DNA of 64,000 bases from NCBI RefSeq assembly GCF_000711875.1, contig NZ_JONM01000013.1, positions 43,666-107,665 of the forward strand, read 5' to 3'. Source of the DNA: Andreprevotia chitinilytica DSM 18519. GTDB lineage: Bacteria; Pseudomonadota; Gammaproteobacteria; Burkholderiales; Chitinibacteraceae. The notes under the pieces were generated by a model. That model worked only from the letters and a program-made list of their open reading frames with translations. It did not search any database and was not told the origin of the DNA. The position numbers and the translations under genes are program-made. Positions 52,447 to 62,016 of the stretch are shown here, piece by piece. Each line of letters opens with the position of its first letter. Position 1 is the first letter of the stretch.

Positions 52447-53961
52447 TCAACTCGCCTGAAACTGAAACAAGTCATACCCCATCTGCTGCTCGACCAGCTT
52501 GGTGGCACGCAGCAGCAGCTCGCCATCCGGTGTCAGCACTGATAGCTCACGCAACGGCGAATACATGCCTTTGGCGGCGGCGATTTGCGAGGGTTGGTTG
52601 AGGGCAGTGATTTCCGGCAGCAACAGGGCAGGCTGATAACGCGAGTCTTGCGTGCCGATCGTTGGTTTCAGCAGTACGCCTTGGGCGCGGGCGCTCATGA
52701 CTTGCAGGCCCATTTCTATCCGCGATTCGTCTGCCTGCTGCAGCCAGCGTACGGAAGCCACCATCCAGTCTTCGCTGTATACCGGGCGGATGGCGACGAT
52801 TTCGCCGGCCCGCACGCGTTCGGTGGGCGCGCCTTGGGTTTGCACCGCATAGCCGCCGGGGCTTTCGTTGAGGATGCGCCAGCGCACGCCTTCGGGGGAG
52901 GCTGGTTCGGCGCTGCTGCTGGGGTCGAGCGATTCCATGCCGGCACATTGCGCACTGACGGCGAGCCCGAGGCAAATCTCGATTTCGCTGTCGGTCTGCA
53001 TCCGGTTGAACAGGCGCTTGGGGGCGATGGTCCATTGCCGGGAGACGCGGCGCAGCAGCTCCAGCCACATCAAGGCTTTGAGCCGATCCTGCGCTTGTGG
53101 CACTTTTTGTTCGAGCGACGCGAGCGAGCGGAGCAGCTTTTTACCCAGCTCGATGGTATCGATCAGCATCGCCAGGCCGTTGTAATCGTCGGCCGTGCGT
53201 GCGCCTACGAAACTGGGGCCTTCGTCCGCATCGAGCCGCACCAGAAAGAAGCCGGCGGTGCTGCTCAGCTGGGTGACGGCCTGAAACTTGATCAGGCTGG
53301 CGTAGTTGTCGGTCAGCTCGATCACCTTGTCGAGCTCGGACGGCGCATAGCGCATCGGGTCAGCCAGGGCGAGCATCAACAGCCGCTTGTACTGATGCGA
53401 GATGGTCAGCTCTTCTTCCGGCTCTTCCAGCAACTTGTTTTCGGCGGCGTAGCGGAACAGCTGGTGCGATTCCTGCCATACGCCTTCCGGCAGCGCGGTA
53501 TAGATGCGGCTGCACAGCTTGAGCACGCGGTAATGCAGCAATAGCACGATCTGGATTAGCTGGCTGGTGAGCTTGTTGGAGCCGAACAGGCTGCGTTTTT
53601 CCACCTTGTCGATCAGCGCGCGCTTGTAGCCGACCGAGAGTTCCTGCCAGAGCGTCCGCGCCAGATTGGCGACCTGGCGGGCGCTTTCTTTCATCGGCAG
53701 GCCATGCGTGGTGTACATCGACTCGAAGCCGCCAGCCAGCAGATCGAGCGTGGTGCGGTATTGCTCCAGCAACTTGAAGCGTTCGTCCGGGTCGATCTTG
53801 GTGCGATTGCAGGCGGAGAGCGCGTCGTAAACCAGCCGGCCGGCTTCGATCACGTTGGTCATGGGCAGCGCAATCAACCAGTCCCGCAGTTTTTTCGGGT
53901 TGGTTTCGACACTGTCGGCAAGCCGGGGGTCGAGGTCGGGAAGGTTAAGCAAGAGGAACAT
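52447..53961 (-). CDS. Hypothetical protein, possible PilZ-like C-terminal domain
   Basis: 504-residue protein I do not recognise as a named family. No signal peptide or clear membrane helix. The first 330 residues look mainly helical. Residues about 350-440 (RWRILNESPGGYAVQ... VRAGEIVAIRP... WMVASVRWLQ) resemble the beta-barrel of PilZ-like domains, but the canonical RxxxR and D/NxSxxG c-di-GMP motifs are not clear. Overlaps bioA by 17 bp, so the two may be cotranscribed. Next to a kinase gene on the opposite strand. Confidence 0.7.
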   Translation of the reverse strand: MFLLLNLPDLDPRLADSVETNPKKLRDWLIALPMTNVIEAGRLVYDALSACNRTKIDPDERFKLLEQYRTTLDLLAGGFESMYTTHGLPMKESARQVANLARTLWQELSVGYKRALIDKVEKRSLFGSNKLTSQLIQIVLLLHYRVLKLCSRIYTALPEGVWQESHQLFRYAAENKLLEEPEEELTISHQYKRLLMLALADPMRYAPSELDKVIELTDNYASLIKFQAVTQLSSTAGFFLVRLDADEGPSFVGARTADDYNGLAMLIDTIELGKKLLRSLASLEQKVPQAQDRLKALMWLELLRRVSRQWTIAPKRLFNRMQTDSEIEICLGLAVSAQCAGMESLDPSSSAEPASPEGVRWRILNESPGGYAVQTQGAPTERVRAGEIVAIRPVYSEDWMVASVRWLQQADESRIEMGLQVMSARAQGVLLKPTIGTQDSRYQPALLLPEITALNQPSQIAAAKGMYSPLRELSVLTPDGELLLRATKLVEQQMGYDLFQFQAS

Positions 53962-55288
53962 CAGGGATTTCCGCGTCGGTTTCCAAAGCGGCGTTTAGCG
54001 CCGCCAGCGTGCGTTCGGCCAAAAGGGCTGCCTCTGTGTCGGTCAAGGTATACGGCGGCATGACGTAGATCGTGTTGCCGATGGGCCGCAGCAATAATTC
54101 ATGCGCCAGCGCCGCTTCAAAAAAGCGTAGCGCAAAGCCGCTGCCTGCATCCGCCACGTCGAATGCCATGATCATGCCGCACTGCCGGAAGTGGCGCACG
54201 CGTGGATGCGCTTTGAGTGGCGCGAACAGTACATTCCAGCGTGTGGCCTTGGCGCGGTTGGCGGTAATCACATCGCCGCGTTCGAACAGATCGAGCACCG
54301 CATTGGCCGCCGCGCAGGCGAGCGGGTTGCCGGTGTACGAATGCGAATGCAGAAAGCCGCGTGTCACATCTTCATCGTAGAACGCGGCGTAGATTTCATC
54401 GCGCACCAAAACGGCTGCCAGTGGCAAAAAGCCGCCGGTAATGCCTTTGGACAGACACAGGATGTCCGGCCGGATGCCGGCTTGCTCGCAGGCGAACAGC
54501 GTGCCGGTACGGCCGAAGCCGACGGCGATCTCGTCGGCAATCAACAGTACTTCGTGGGCGTCGCACAGCCGGCGTGCTTCCTGCAGATAGATCGGGTGAT
54601 ACATCGCCATGCCGGTCGCACCTTGCACCAGCGGTTCCACGATCAAGGCTGCAATCTCGCCGTGATGCTCGGCCAACAATTTTTCCAGCCCACGTGCAGC
54701 GCGCAGGGCGACGTCTTCTGCGGTTTCGCCATCGGCCGCGCGCCGCCAATCCGGGCTGGGGGCGCAGAAATGCGGCTGGATCAGTTCGGCATAGGCGGTG
54801 CGGAACACCGGCACATCGGTCACGGCCAGCGCACCGAGCGTCTCGCCGTGATAGCTGCCTTCCAGATACACGTAGCGGTGCTTTTCGGCGCGGTCGTGGT
54901 TTTTCCAGTAATGCGCGGCCATCTTGAGGGCGATCTCGGTCGCCGATGCGCCATCCGAGCCGTAAAACGCGTGGCCCAGACCTGTGAGTGCGGCCAAGCG
55001 TTCCGAAAGGCGTACCACCGGCTCGTGGGTGAAGCCGGCCAGCATCACGTGCTCCAGCGTATCGAGCTGGTCCTTGATGGCCTGTTTGATGCTCGGCGCA
55101 CCGTGCCCGAACAAATTAACCCACCAACTTGATACGGCATCCATATAACGGCGGCCGTCAGCGTCGTACAGCCACACCCCCTCGCCGCGCACGATAGGAA
55201 TCAGCGGCAGTTTTTCGTGTCGTTTCATTTGCGTACAAGGGTGCCAGACGGCAGCAAGGCTACGGGCGAGGAGGGTGGGGTTGTCCAT
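53945..55288 (-). CDS. bioA: Adenosylmethionine-8-amino-7-oxononanoate aminotransferase
   Basis: PLP enzyme of biotin synthesis, converting KAPA to DAPA with SAM as amino donor. 447 residues from ATG 55288. Seen: YMDAVSSWWVNLFGHGAP, GSDGASATEIALKMA, YHGETLGALAVTD, LIADEIAVGFGRTG and the PLP lysine in LCLSKGITGG. The open frame continues about 1.8 kb further upstream only because it runs antisense to the DUF1800 gene. No other bio gene adjoins. Confidence 0.95.
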   Translation of the reverse strand: MDNPTLLARSLAAVWHPCTQMKRHEKLPLIPIVRGEGVWLYDADGRRYMDAVSSWWVNLFGHGAPSIKQAIKDQLDTLEHVMLAGFTHEPVVRLSERLAALTGLGHAFYGSDGASATEIALKMAAHYWKNHDRAEKHRYVYLEGSYHGETLGALAVTDVPVFRTAYAELIQPHFCAPSPDWRRAADGETAEDVALRAARGLEKLLAEHHGEIAALIVEPLVQGATGMAMYHPIYLQEARRLCDAHEVLLIADEIAVGFGRTGTLFACEQAGIRPDILCLSKGITGGFLPLAAVLVRDEIYAAFYDEDVTRGFLHSHSYTGNPLACAAANAVLDLFERGDVITANRAKATRWNVLFAPLKAHPRVRHFRQCGMIMAFDVADAGSGFALRFFEAALAHELLLRPIGNTIYVMPPYTLTDTEAALLAERTLAALNAALETDAEIPDVPLA

Positions 55289-55522
55289 CAGAACCGGGTG
55301 ATCAGTAAGCGTGCAACTATTTTGCCACTCATCTGTCGGCGGCGGGGCCGCGCATGCTGACCAAGCCTCTGAAAGGGGGATGAAATCGTCATATTTGCTT
55401 TTGCTAATGCAGTGTAAGCTGCAGGCGATTTGCTGCAATGACCCCGCCTCGGGACTGCTTTGCAGCCAGCCTGGAAGCCGCTTGGCATCGGCTTGAATCT
55501 GATCGATTGGGAGCACTACCGC

Positions 55523-57223
55523 ATGAACGTGACACCCGCTATCCCCTTGCGCATCGGCCTGACCACCCTCGCGCTGCTGTTGGCGTCTTGTGGCGGTGGC
55601 GGTGGCGGCGATAACAGCACTTCGGTGCCTGCCGGCCCGCCGCCCTCCCGCGCCGATACGCAGCGCTTCCTGGAGCAAGCCGCCTTCGGCCCGACCGATG
55701 CCGATGTCGCCGCCGTGCAAAGCCAAGGCTTCTCGGGCTGGATCAGCAACCAGTTCGTCACGCCGAGCAGCGGCTATCCCGGCTATTTCTATGTGGTCGG
55801 CAATGGCGGGGGCGGTTGTCAGACTGATCCGAACGTCGTCGCCCATGCGGCCAACAATCTGATGCTGCAAAACTGCGGGCGCGATTACTACGGCGTGTTC
55901 CAGGTGCAGCGGCAGTTCTTTGCCAACGCGCAAAGCGGCAAGGATCAGCTGCGGCAACGCGTGGCGTTCGCTTTGTCGCAAATCATCGTCACCAGCGGTT
56001 ATGAAGCGTATGCGCAGGCTGATTATCAGCAGATGCTGCTGGACAACGCCTTCGGCAACTTCCGCGATCTGCTGACCAAGTTCACGCTGCACCCGACCAT
56101 GGGCGACTGGCTGGACATGGTGAACAACGACAAACCGAACCCGGCCAAGGGCATCCAGGCCAACGAAAACTACGCGCGCGAGCTGCTGCAGCTGTTTACC
56201 ATCGGCCTCTCCAAGCTCAACCTCGATGGCTCGGTGCAGACCGATGCCAACGGCAAGCCGATTCCCACCTACGGCCAGACCGAAGTGACCAGCCTGGCGC
56301 GGGCCTTTACCGGCTGGACTTACCCGCCGGTGGCCGGTGCCGCGTCGAAATGGACCAACCCGCTCAACCACGCCGGCCAGATGGTGCAATTTGATGCCCA
56401 CCACGACACCAATGCCAAAACGCTGCTGGATGGCCAGGTATTGCCGGCCGGGCAGAACGCACAGCAAGACCTGAATGGCGCGCTGGACATCATCTTCAAT
56501 CACCCGAATGTCGGCCCCTTTGTGGGCAAGCAGCTGATCCAGAAGCTGGTCACCGGCAGCCCGAGCCCGGCCTATGTGCAGCGGGTGGCGGCGGTATTCA
56601 ACAACAACGGCAAGGGCGTGCGCGGCGACATGCAGGCGGTGGTGCGGGCGATCCTGCTGGATTCCGAAGCACGTGGCGACAGCAAGACTGCGGCCGGCTA
56701 CGGCCGGTTGCGCGAACCGGCGCTGTATCTGGCCGGCTTCCTGCGCAGCATGGGTGCGACCACCGACGGCGTGTACACGCGGGGTATTTCGCAAAATCTC
56801 GGCCAAGGCGTTTACGCCTCGCCATCGGTATTCAACTTCTACCCGCCCAGCTATCTGGTGCCGGGCACGACGATCACCGGGCCGGAGTTCTCCATCCTCG
56901 ACACCAGCAGCGCGCTCGGGCGGATGAACTTCATCTCGCAGATCGTGTTCCGGGGGGGCGCGAACGCGGATGCCAGTGTAGCCAATGCGATCGGCACGCA
57001 CCTCGACCTCACCGGCTACGCCAGTGTGACCGATGCCGGCACGCTCACCGACCAGATCGCTGATCGTCTGCTGCATGGCCAGCTGCCGGCCGGCGCACGC
57101 ACCGCCATCGTCAACGCGGTGACGGCACTGACCCCGGCCAGCATCAAGAGCGACCCGGCCTTGCCGGCCAAAACCGTGGCTTACCTGATTGCCACCTCGC
57201 CGCTATACCAAGTGGAGCGCTGA
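55523..57223 (+). CDS. DUF1800 family lipoprotein
   Basis: Exported protein of unknown function, 566 residues. The N-terminus is a lipoprotein signal with lipobox LLASC (Cys23) followed by a run of glycines, implying membrane anchoring by a lipid. DUF1800 body: RFLEQAAFGPTDADVAAVQ, NENYARELLQLFTIGLS, FTGWTYPP. GGGAG precedes ATG 55523. It is 2 bp upstream of the DUF1501 gene; the two families usually occur as a pair and probably act together in the envelope. Confidence 0.92.
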   Translation: MNVTPAIPLRIGLTTLALLLASCGGGGGGDNSTSVPAGPPPSRADTQRFLEQAAFGPTDADVAAVQSQGFSGWISNQFVTPSSGYPGYFYVVGNGGGGCQTDPNVVAHAANNLMLQNCGRDYYGVFQVQRQFFANAQSGKDQLRQRVAFALSQIIVTSGYEAYAQADYQQMLLDNAFGNFRDLLTKFTLHPTMGDWLDMVNNDKPNPAKGIQANENYARELLQLFTIGLSKLNLDGSVQTDANGKPIPTYGQTEVTSLARAFTGWTYPPVAGAASKWTNPLNHAGQMVQFDAHHDTNAKTLLDGQVLPAGQNAQQDLNGALDIIFNHPNVGPFVGKQLIQKLVTGSPSPAYVQRVAAVFNNNGKGVRGDMQAVVRAILLDSEARGDSKTAAGYGRLREPALYLAGFLRSMGATTDGVYTRGISQNLGQGVYASPSVFNFYPPSYLVPGTTITGPEFSILDTSSALGRMNFISQIVFRGGANADASVANAIGTHLDLTGYASVTDAGTLTDQIADRLLHGQLPAGARTAIVNAVTALTPASIKSDPALPAKTVAYLIATSPLYQVER

Positions 57224-57225
57224 AC

Positions 57226-58596
57226 ATGAACCGTCGCAGTTTTCTCAAAGGGGCAGGCAGCGTTGGCTTGGCTGCCACATTGGGCCAGTTCTCGCTGATG
57301 CGTGCATTGGCGGCCGGCGGCAGCGATTACAAGGCCATCGTTTGCGTGTTCCTGTTCGGCGGCAACGATGGCAACAACATGATCGTGCCGTACGACACCA
57401 CCGCGTATACCAACTACGCCGCCATCCGCGGCCCGTTGGCGCTGGCGCAAAACACGCTGGTGCCGCTGACCAACCCCGCCACGGTGAGCGCCGCGCAGAT
57501 GGGCGGTGTGCAGCAATTCGCCCTGCATCCGAGCCTGGCGCCACTGCAATCGATCTGGAATGCCGGCCAGCTGGCGGTGCAGTTCAACGTCGGCACGCTG
57601 GTGCAGCCGACGACCAAGGCGCAGCTCAAGACGGCTGGCTGGCCAGTGCCGCAGAACATGTATTCGCATATCGACCAGCAGCAGCAATGGCAAACCGCCA
57701 CCACGCTGGCCGCCGGGGTAGCCGGTGCGGGCTGGGGCGGCTTGATTGCTGACCAGGTCGCTGCGGGTACTGGCACGGTGCCGCCGCTGATCACGCTGGG
57801 CGGTAACAACACCTTTACGCTCGGCAAATCGACACGCCCATTGGCCGTGCCCAATAGCGGCAGTACCTTTGGCCTCAACTACGGCAACGCCAACCTGCAA
57901 ACCGCGATGGCAGCGCTGGCCAGCCAGACGGATGGATCGCAATTGCTGGCTGGCGAAGCGCAAATTGCCAATTCAGCGCTGGCCAATAGCGCCTTGATCA
58001 ACCCGATCATCAACAACGCCAGCTCGACGGTGAAATCGTTGTTCACCGGCATCACCGGCAACATCGCAACCCAGCTCCAAACCGTGGCGATGCTGATCGA
58101 AGCTCGGGCGCAGCTGGGTTTATCGCGACAGATCTATTTCGTGACACAGGGCGGTTACGACACGCACTCTGCCCAACTGACCACGCAGGGGACATTGCTG
58201 GCCCAACTTGGCCAATCGCTGGCGGCGTTCAATAGCGCCATGAATCAGCTGGGCGTAGGGAGTTCGGTCACGACCGTGACGATGTCCGACTTCGCTCGCA
58301 CGCTGAAGCCGAACTCCACCGCCGGCTCGGACCACGCTTGGGGCGGTCACCATCTGATGATGGGCGGCGCAGTGAAGGGTGGACAGTTCTACGGCACGAT
58401 GCCGCAGCTGGCATTGGCCGGTGCGGATGACGCGACCTCGGAAGGGCGCTGGATTCCGACGACGGCTGTCGATCAGTACGTTGCGACGTTGGCGAACTGG
58501 TTTGGCGTGCCGCCTGCGGCGTTGCCGGCAGTGGTGCCGAATCTGGCGAACTTCACCGGGGCAGGTTGGCCGGCGAATTTGGGGTTTTTGGGGTAA
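57226..58596 (+). CDS. DUF1501 family Tat-exported protein
   Basis: 456 residues with a twin-arginine signal (NRRSFLKGAGSVGLAATLGQ), so likely folded before export. Alkaline-phosphatase-superfamily-like fold typical of DUF1501: FLFGGNDGNNMIVPYD near the N-terminus, QGGYDTHSAQ and SDHAWGGHHLMMGGAV near the C-terminus, plausible metal-ligand positions. Translationally linked to the DUF1800 gene (2-bp gap). Activity and substrate unknown. Confidence 0.92.
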   Translation: MNRRSFLKGAGSVGLAATLGQFSLMRALAAGGSDYKAIVCVFLFGGNDGNNMIVPYDTTAYTNYAAIRGPLALAQNTLVPLTNPATVSAAQMGGVQQFALHPSLAPLQSIWNAGQLAVQFNVGTLVQPTTKAQLKTAGWPVPQNMYSHIDQQQQWQTATTLAAGVAGAGWGGLIADQVAAGTGTVPPLITLGGNNTFTLGKSTRPLAVPNSGSTFGLNYGNANLQTAMAALASQTDGSQLLAGEAQIANSALANSALINPIINNASSTVKSLFTGITGNIATQLQTVAMLIEARAQLGLSRQIYFVTQGGYDTHSAQLTTQGTLLAQLGQSLAAFNSAMNQLGVGSSVTTVTMSDFARTLKPNSTAGSDHAWGGHHLMMGGAVKGGQFYGTMPQLALAGADDATSEGRWIPTTAVDQYVATLANWFGVPPAALPAVVPNLANFTGAGWPANLGFLG

Positions 58597-59423
58597 GGGG
58601 TGGCTTTGTTGTTGTGTTGGAGTTAAGCGCCTGCGGCGCAGGCAAAGGCGTTACAAGCGGGAGTTCGTCCCGCATGCCGAGTCACTTTTCTTGTCTCGCC
58701 AAGAAAAGTAACCCAAAGAAGGCGACCCTGCATCCGCGCCCTGCGGGTTCCCGATCAAGCAAGGCCGTCGCGGGCGGGAATCGAAAACTCGGGCCAAGGC
58801 CCTCAGACACTCGATCCCCGAAGGCCCCCGCGCCAACCTTGCTTGCTCGGCGCGGCTGAAAGGGGGGCAAACCATCTACTCCCCGGCCCTCTCCTGTGAA
58901 GGAGAGGGTGACGTTGTTTGATGCTGCGGCGTTTCATGTTGCGCCGCGCCTTGGTTTTGCTCCCCTCGCCCGTTTACGGGAGAGGGGCTGGGGGTGAGGG
59001 CACTACCGCGGGCCGTGTTTTTTTTCACCACCCTCTCCCTAACCCTCTCCCACTAATAGCTGAGCAAGGCTAAAGCCTTGCACGCGAGGGCGAGGGGACC
59101 GATCACCGTAATGCGTCATTCATCGCACAAAATCAGCGACTGATGTTCATAACCACATTGGTTGCACTGCGGGCTTTTCTCCCCTTTCGCTAAGCGCCGA
59201 GGGAGTGTCGCGAGACCTTAGGCTCGCGACCGACCGAGGGTAGCCTGTGGCGTGCGAAGCTTTGCTTCGTTCAGCCAGAGCCGCCCAACGGGGGGCGCCT
59301 TTGGGGTGGAGGGGGCTTTGGCGAGACAAAGTCCCTTCCCCGCCCGCGCGGCGGAACGCGCTGTAACGCTTTTATCCGCGCCTTAGGCGCTTAAGCTGGG
59401 TTGTTGGGTCTCCGAGCCCAAAC
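58597..59423. repeat. Repeat-filled intergenic region bounded by an inverted repeat
   Basis: No gene is supported here. Outer inverted arms 58623-58655 and 59362-59394 match at 27 of 33 positions (TTAAGCGCCT ... GCGTTACA). Inside are a hairpin at 58685-58708 (CTTTTCTTG/CAAGAAAAG), part of a GC-rich element of a type seen between genes in several proteobacteria; C/T-rich palindromes around 58880-59025 (CCCTCTCC/GGAGAGGG type); and a copy of the CACTAATAGCTGAGCAAGG motif at 59051-59068. Short frames across the element are not convincing genes. Confidence 0.8.
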
Positions 59424-59454
59424 AAAAAACCGGTCTTCAACGACCGGTTTTTTT
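59424..59454. terminator. Terminator downstream of the ETF-QO gene
   Basis: 12-bp stem (59424-59435 with 59442-59453), 6-nt loop, A6 left and T7 right. It ends minus-strand transcription 20 bp after the ETF-QO stop. Confidence 0.92.
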
Positions 59455-59473
59455 GCTTGCTGCACATCCGAAA

Positions 59474-61123
59474 TCACATTGCCGTATACACCGGCCCACT
59501 CCCACCCTCCGGCGTCACCCACACAATATTCTGCGTCGGGTCTTTGATATCGCAGGTTTTGCAATGCACGCAGTTTTGCGCATTGATCTGCAACACCTGC
59601 TCGCCGCTCTTCTCGACAAACTCATACACCCCGGCCGGGCAGTAGCGCGATTCCGGGCCGGCGAAGCGGGGCAGGTTCACCGTGGTGGGGACGGCGGCGT
59701 CTTTCAGCGTCAGGTGGCACGGCTGGTTGGCGTCGTGGCTCAGGTTGGACAGCGCCACCGAGCTGAGCCGGTCGAAGCTCACCTTGTTGTCCGGCTTGGG
59801 ATAACGCACGGGCGTACAGGCGGCCGCGTCTTTGAGTGCGGCGTGGTCGGGCTTGGTGTGGCGCAGCGTCCACGGCATGCGCAGGCCGAGCTGGGCCAGC
59901 CAGAGTTCGGTGCCGGTGAGCATGGTGCCGACGAGGGTGCCGAAGCGTGACAGCATCGGCTTGGCGTTGCGCACGGTATCGAGGTCTTGCCATACCCACG
60001 AGGCTTGCAGCTTTTGCGGGTAGGCGACGAGTTCATCGTTGCTGCGACCCGCGGCGATGGCCTCGAAGGCCGCTTCCGCCGCCAACATGCCGGACTTCAT
60101 CGCATTGTGGCTGCCCTTGATACGCGGCACGTTGACCATGCCGGCGGCGCATCCGAGGACCACGCCGCCCGGGAAGGCCAGCTTGGGCAACGATTGCACG
60201 CCGCCCTCGGTAATCGCCCGTGCGCCGTAGGAAAGGCGCTTGCCGCCTTCTAGTAGTGGGCGGATTCTCGGGTGGGTCTTGAAGCGCTGGAATTCTTCGA
60301 ACGGCGATAAATAAGGGTTGCTGTAGTCCAGATGCAGCACGAAGCCGATCGAGACGAGGTTTTCGCCGTAGTGATACAGGAAGGAACCGCCGCCGGTATC
60401 GTTGGCGAGTGGCCAGCCCAGCGTGTGTTGCACGAGGCCCGGTTGGTGCTTGGCCGGGTCGACGCGCCAGACTTCCTTCAGGCCGATGCCGTATTTCTGC
60501 GGATCGGAATTGGCGCGCAGGCCGAAATGCGGTTCCAGCTGGCCGATGAGCGAGCCGCGCGTGCCTTCGGCGACCAGCGTGTAGGCGGCGTGGATTTCGA
60601 TGCCTTGGGTGAATTGGGCGGTTTCGTTGCCGTCTTTATCGCGGCCCATGTCACCGGTGATCACGCCCTTGAGCGCGCCGTGCTCGTTGTACAGCGGGGC
60701 GGCGGCGGTGAAGCCGGGGTAGATTTCCACGCCCAGCGCTTCAGCTTGTTCGCCCAGCCAGCGGCAGACTTCGCCCAGACTCGCGATATAATTGCCCGCG
60801 TTGCGCAGAATGCGCGGTTGTAATACTTCTGGAATGCCGAATCCCTGGCCTTCATCAAGGATCATGAAGGCGTCGTGAGTTGCGACGGTATTGAGCGGCG
60901 CACCGCGTTCGCGCCAATCCGGGAAGAGTTCGTTGATCGCAATCGGATCGATGACCGCACCCGATAAAATGTGCGCGCCGACTTCGGCGGCTTTTTCCAA
61001 TACGCAGACGGAGATTTCGCGATTTGCCTCGCCGGCGAGCTGTTTAAGCCGGATCGCTGCCGCCAAGCCGGCCGGGCCGGCGCCGACGATCAGCACGTCG
61101 TAAGTCATTACATCGCGTTCCAT
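59474..61123 (-). CDS. Electron transfer flavoprotein-ubiquinone oxidoreductase
   Basis: Membrane-associated FAD/4Fe-4S enzyme passing electrons from reduced ETF to ubiquinone. 549 residues from ATG 61123 (AAGGGG upstream). FAD site VLIVGAGPAGLAAAIRLKQ; ubiquinone-binding/monotopic region in the middle; C-terminal ferredoxin-like domain with cluster cysteines in CPAGVYE and NCVHCKTCDIKDP. Divergent from etfBA across 143 bp, so the whole acyl-CoA/amino-acid oxidation relay is together. Confidence 0.96.
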   Translation of the reverse strand: MERDVMTYDVLIVGAGPAGLAAAIRLKQLAGEANREISVCVLEKAAEVGAHILSGAVIDPIAINELFPDWRERGAPLNTVATHDAFMILDEGQGFGIPEVLQPRILRNAGNYIASLGEVCRWLGEQAEALGVEIYPGFTAAAPLYNEHGALKGVITGDMGRDKDGNETAQFTQGIEIHAAYTLVAEGTRGSLIGQLEPHFGLRANSDPQKYGIGLKEVWRVDPAKHQPGLVQHTLGWPLANDTGGGSFLYHYGENLVSIGFVLHLDYSNPYLSPFEEFQRFKTHPRIRPLLEGGKRLSYGARAITEGGVQSLPKLAFPGGVVLGCAAGMVNVPRIKGSHNAMKSGMLAAEAAFEAIAAGRSNDELVAYPQKLQASWVWQDLDTVRNAKPMLSRFGTLVGTMLTGTELWLAQLGLRMPWTLRHTKPDHAALKDAAACTPVRYPKPDNKVSFDRLSSVALSNLSHDANQPCHLTLKDAAVPTTVNLPRFAGPESRYCPAGVYEFVEKSGEQVLQINAQNCVHCKTCDIKDPTQNIVWVTPEGGSGPVYTAM

Positions 61124-61266
61124 TGCGTACCCCTTATTCAAAACCCGAACCCGCTTATATATTTTGCGGATATAAATAATAAAAATAATCGACTTAACAG
61201 ATATTGTACTTGGCCGTAAAATTGCCAGCAAATCAGAGAACTAGCCTCAGAATCCAGGAATTCCCG

Positions 61267-62016
61267 ATGAAAATTCTTGTTCCCGTCAAGCGGGTGGTCG
61301 ACCACCACGTGACGATCAGCGTCAAACCGGATGGCTCGGATGTCGATATCGCCGGCGTCAAAATGGCCATCAACCCGTTCGACGAAATCGCCGTCGAAGA
61401 GGCGCTCCGCCTCAAGGAATCCGGTCAGGCGACCGAAGTGGTCGCCATCTCCATCGGCACGGCTGCCAGCCAGGATGTCTTGCGTCACGCACTGGCCATG
61501 GGCGCCGACCGCGCTATTTTGCTTGAAACCGACGCTGAATTGCAGCCGCTTGGTGTCGCCAAGTTGCTCAAGGCGATTGCCGACCGCGAAACACCGCAAT
61601 TGCTGATCGTCGGCAAGCAGGCCATCGACGGCGATGCCGGTCAGGTCGGCCAGATGCTCGCCGCCTTGCTGGGCATCGGTCAGGCTACGTTTGCCTCCAC
61701 GCTCAAGATCGCCGATGGCGAAGTCGAAGTGGCCCGTGAAGTCGAAGGCGGCATCGAAACGGTGGCGATCAAGCTGCCCGCTGTCGTTACTGCCGATTTA
61801 CGTTTGAACGAGCCGCGCTTCGTCAAATTGCCGAACCTGATGATGGCCAAGAAAAAGCCGATCGAAACCATTGCTGCAGCCGACTTGGGCGTCGATTTCA
61901 CACCGCGCCTGAAACGGCTGTCGGTTGCCGAGCCGCAAGCCCGCGCCGCTGGCGTGAAACTCAATAGCGTCGAAGAGCTCGTCGCCAAACTGAAGAACGA
62001 AGCGGGGGTGCTGTGA
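61267..62016 (+). CDS. etfB: Electron transfer flavoprotein beta subunit
   Basis: Small ETF subunit binding AMP, accepting electrons from acyl-CoA and other dehydrogenases. 249 residues beginning [15 protein letters not shown]; contains [17 protein letters not shown] and the C-terminal MMAKKKPIE recognition loop near [12 protein letters not shown]. Overlaps etfA by one base (TGATG). Confidence 0.96.
   Translation: MKILVPVKRVVDHHVTISVKPDGSDVDIAGVKMAINPFDEIAVEEALRLKESGQATEVVAISIGTAASQDVLRHALAMGADRAILLETDAELQPLGVAKLLKAIADRETPQLLIVGKQAIDGDAGQVGQMLAALLGIGQATFASTLKIADGEVEVAREVEGGIETVAIKLPAVVTADLRLNEPRFVKLPNLMMAKKKPIETIAAADLGVDFTPRLKRLSVAEPQARAAGVKLNSVEELVAKLKNEAGVL

Noticed and set aside
55289..57076. 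Open extension upstream of bioA giving a 1043-residue frame
   Set aside because: It is antisense to the DUF1800 gene, which has a lipoprotein signal and family motifs. The BioA similarity begins only at ATG 55288.
58566..58875. Short frames across the element after the DUF1501 gene
   Set aside because: They lie in repeat DNA of a kind found between genes elsewhere; no translation signals.
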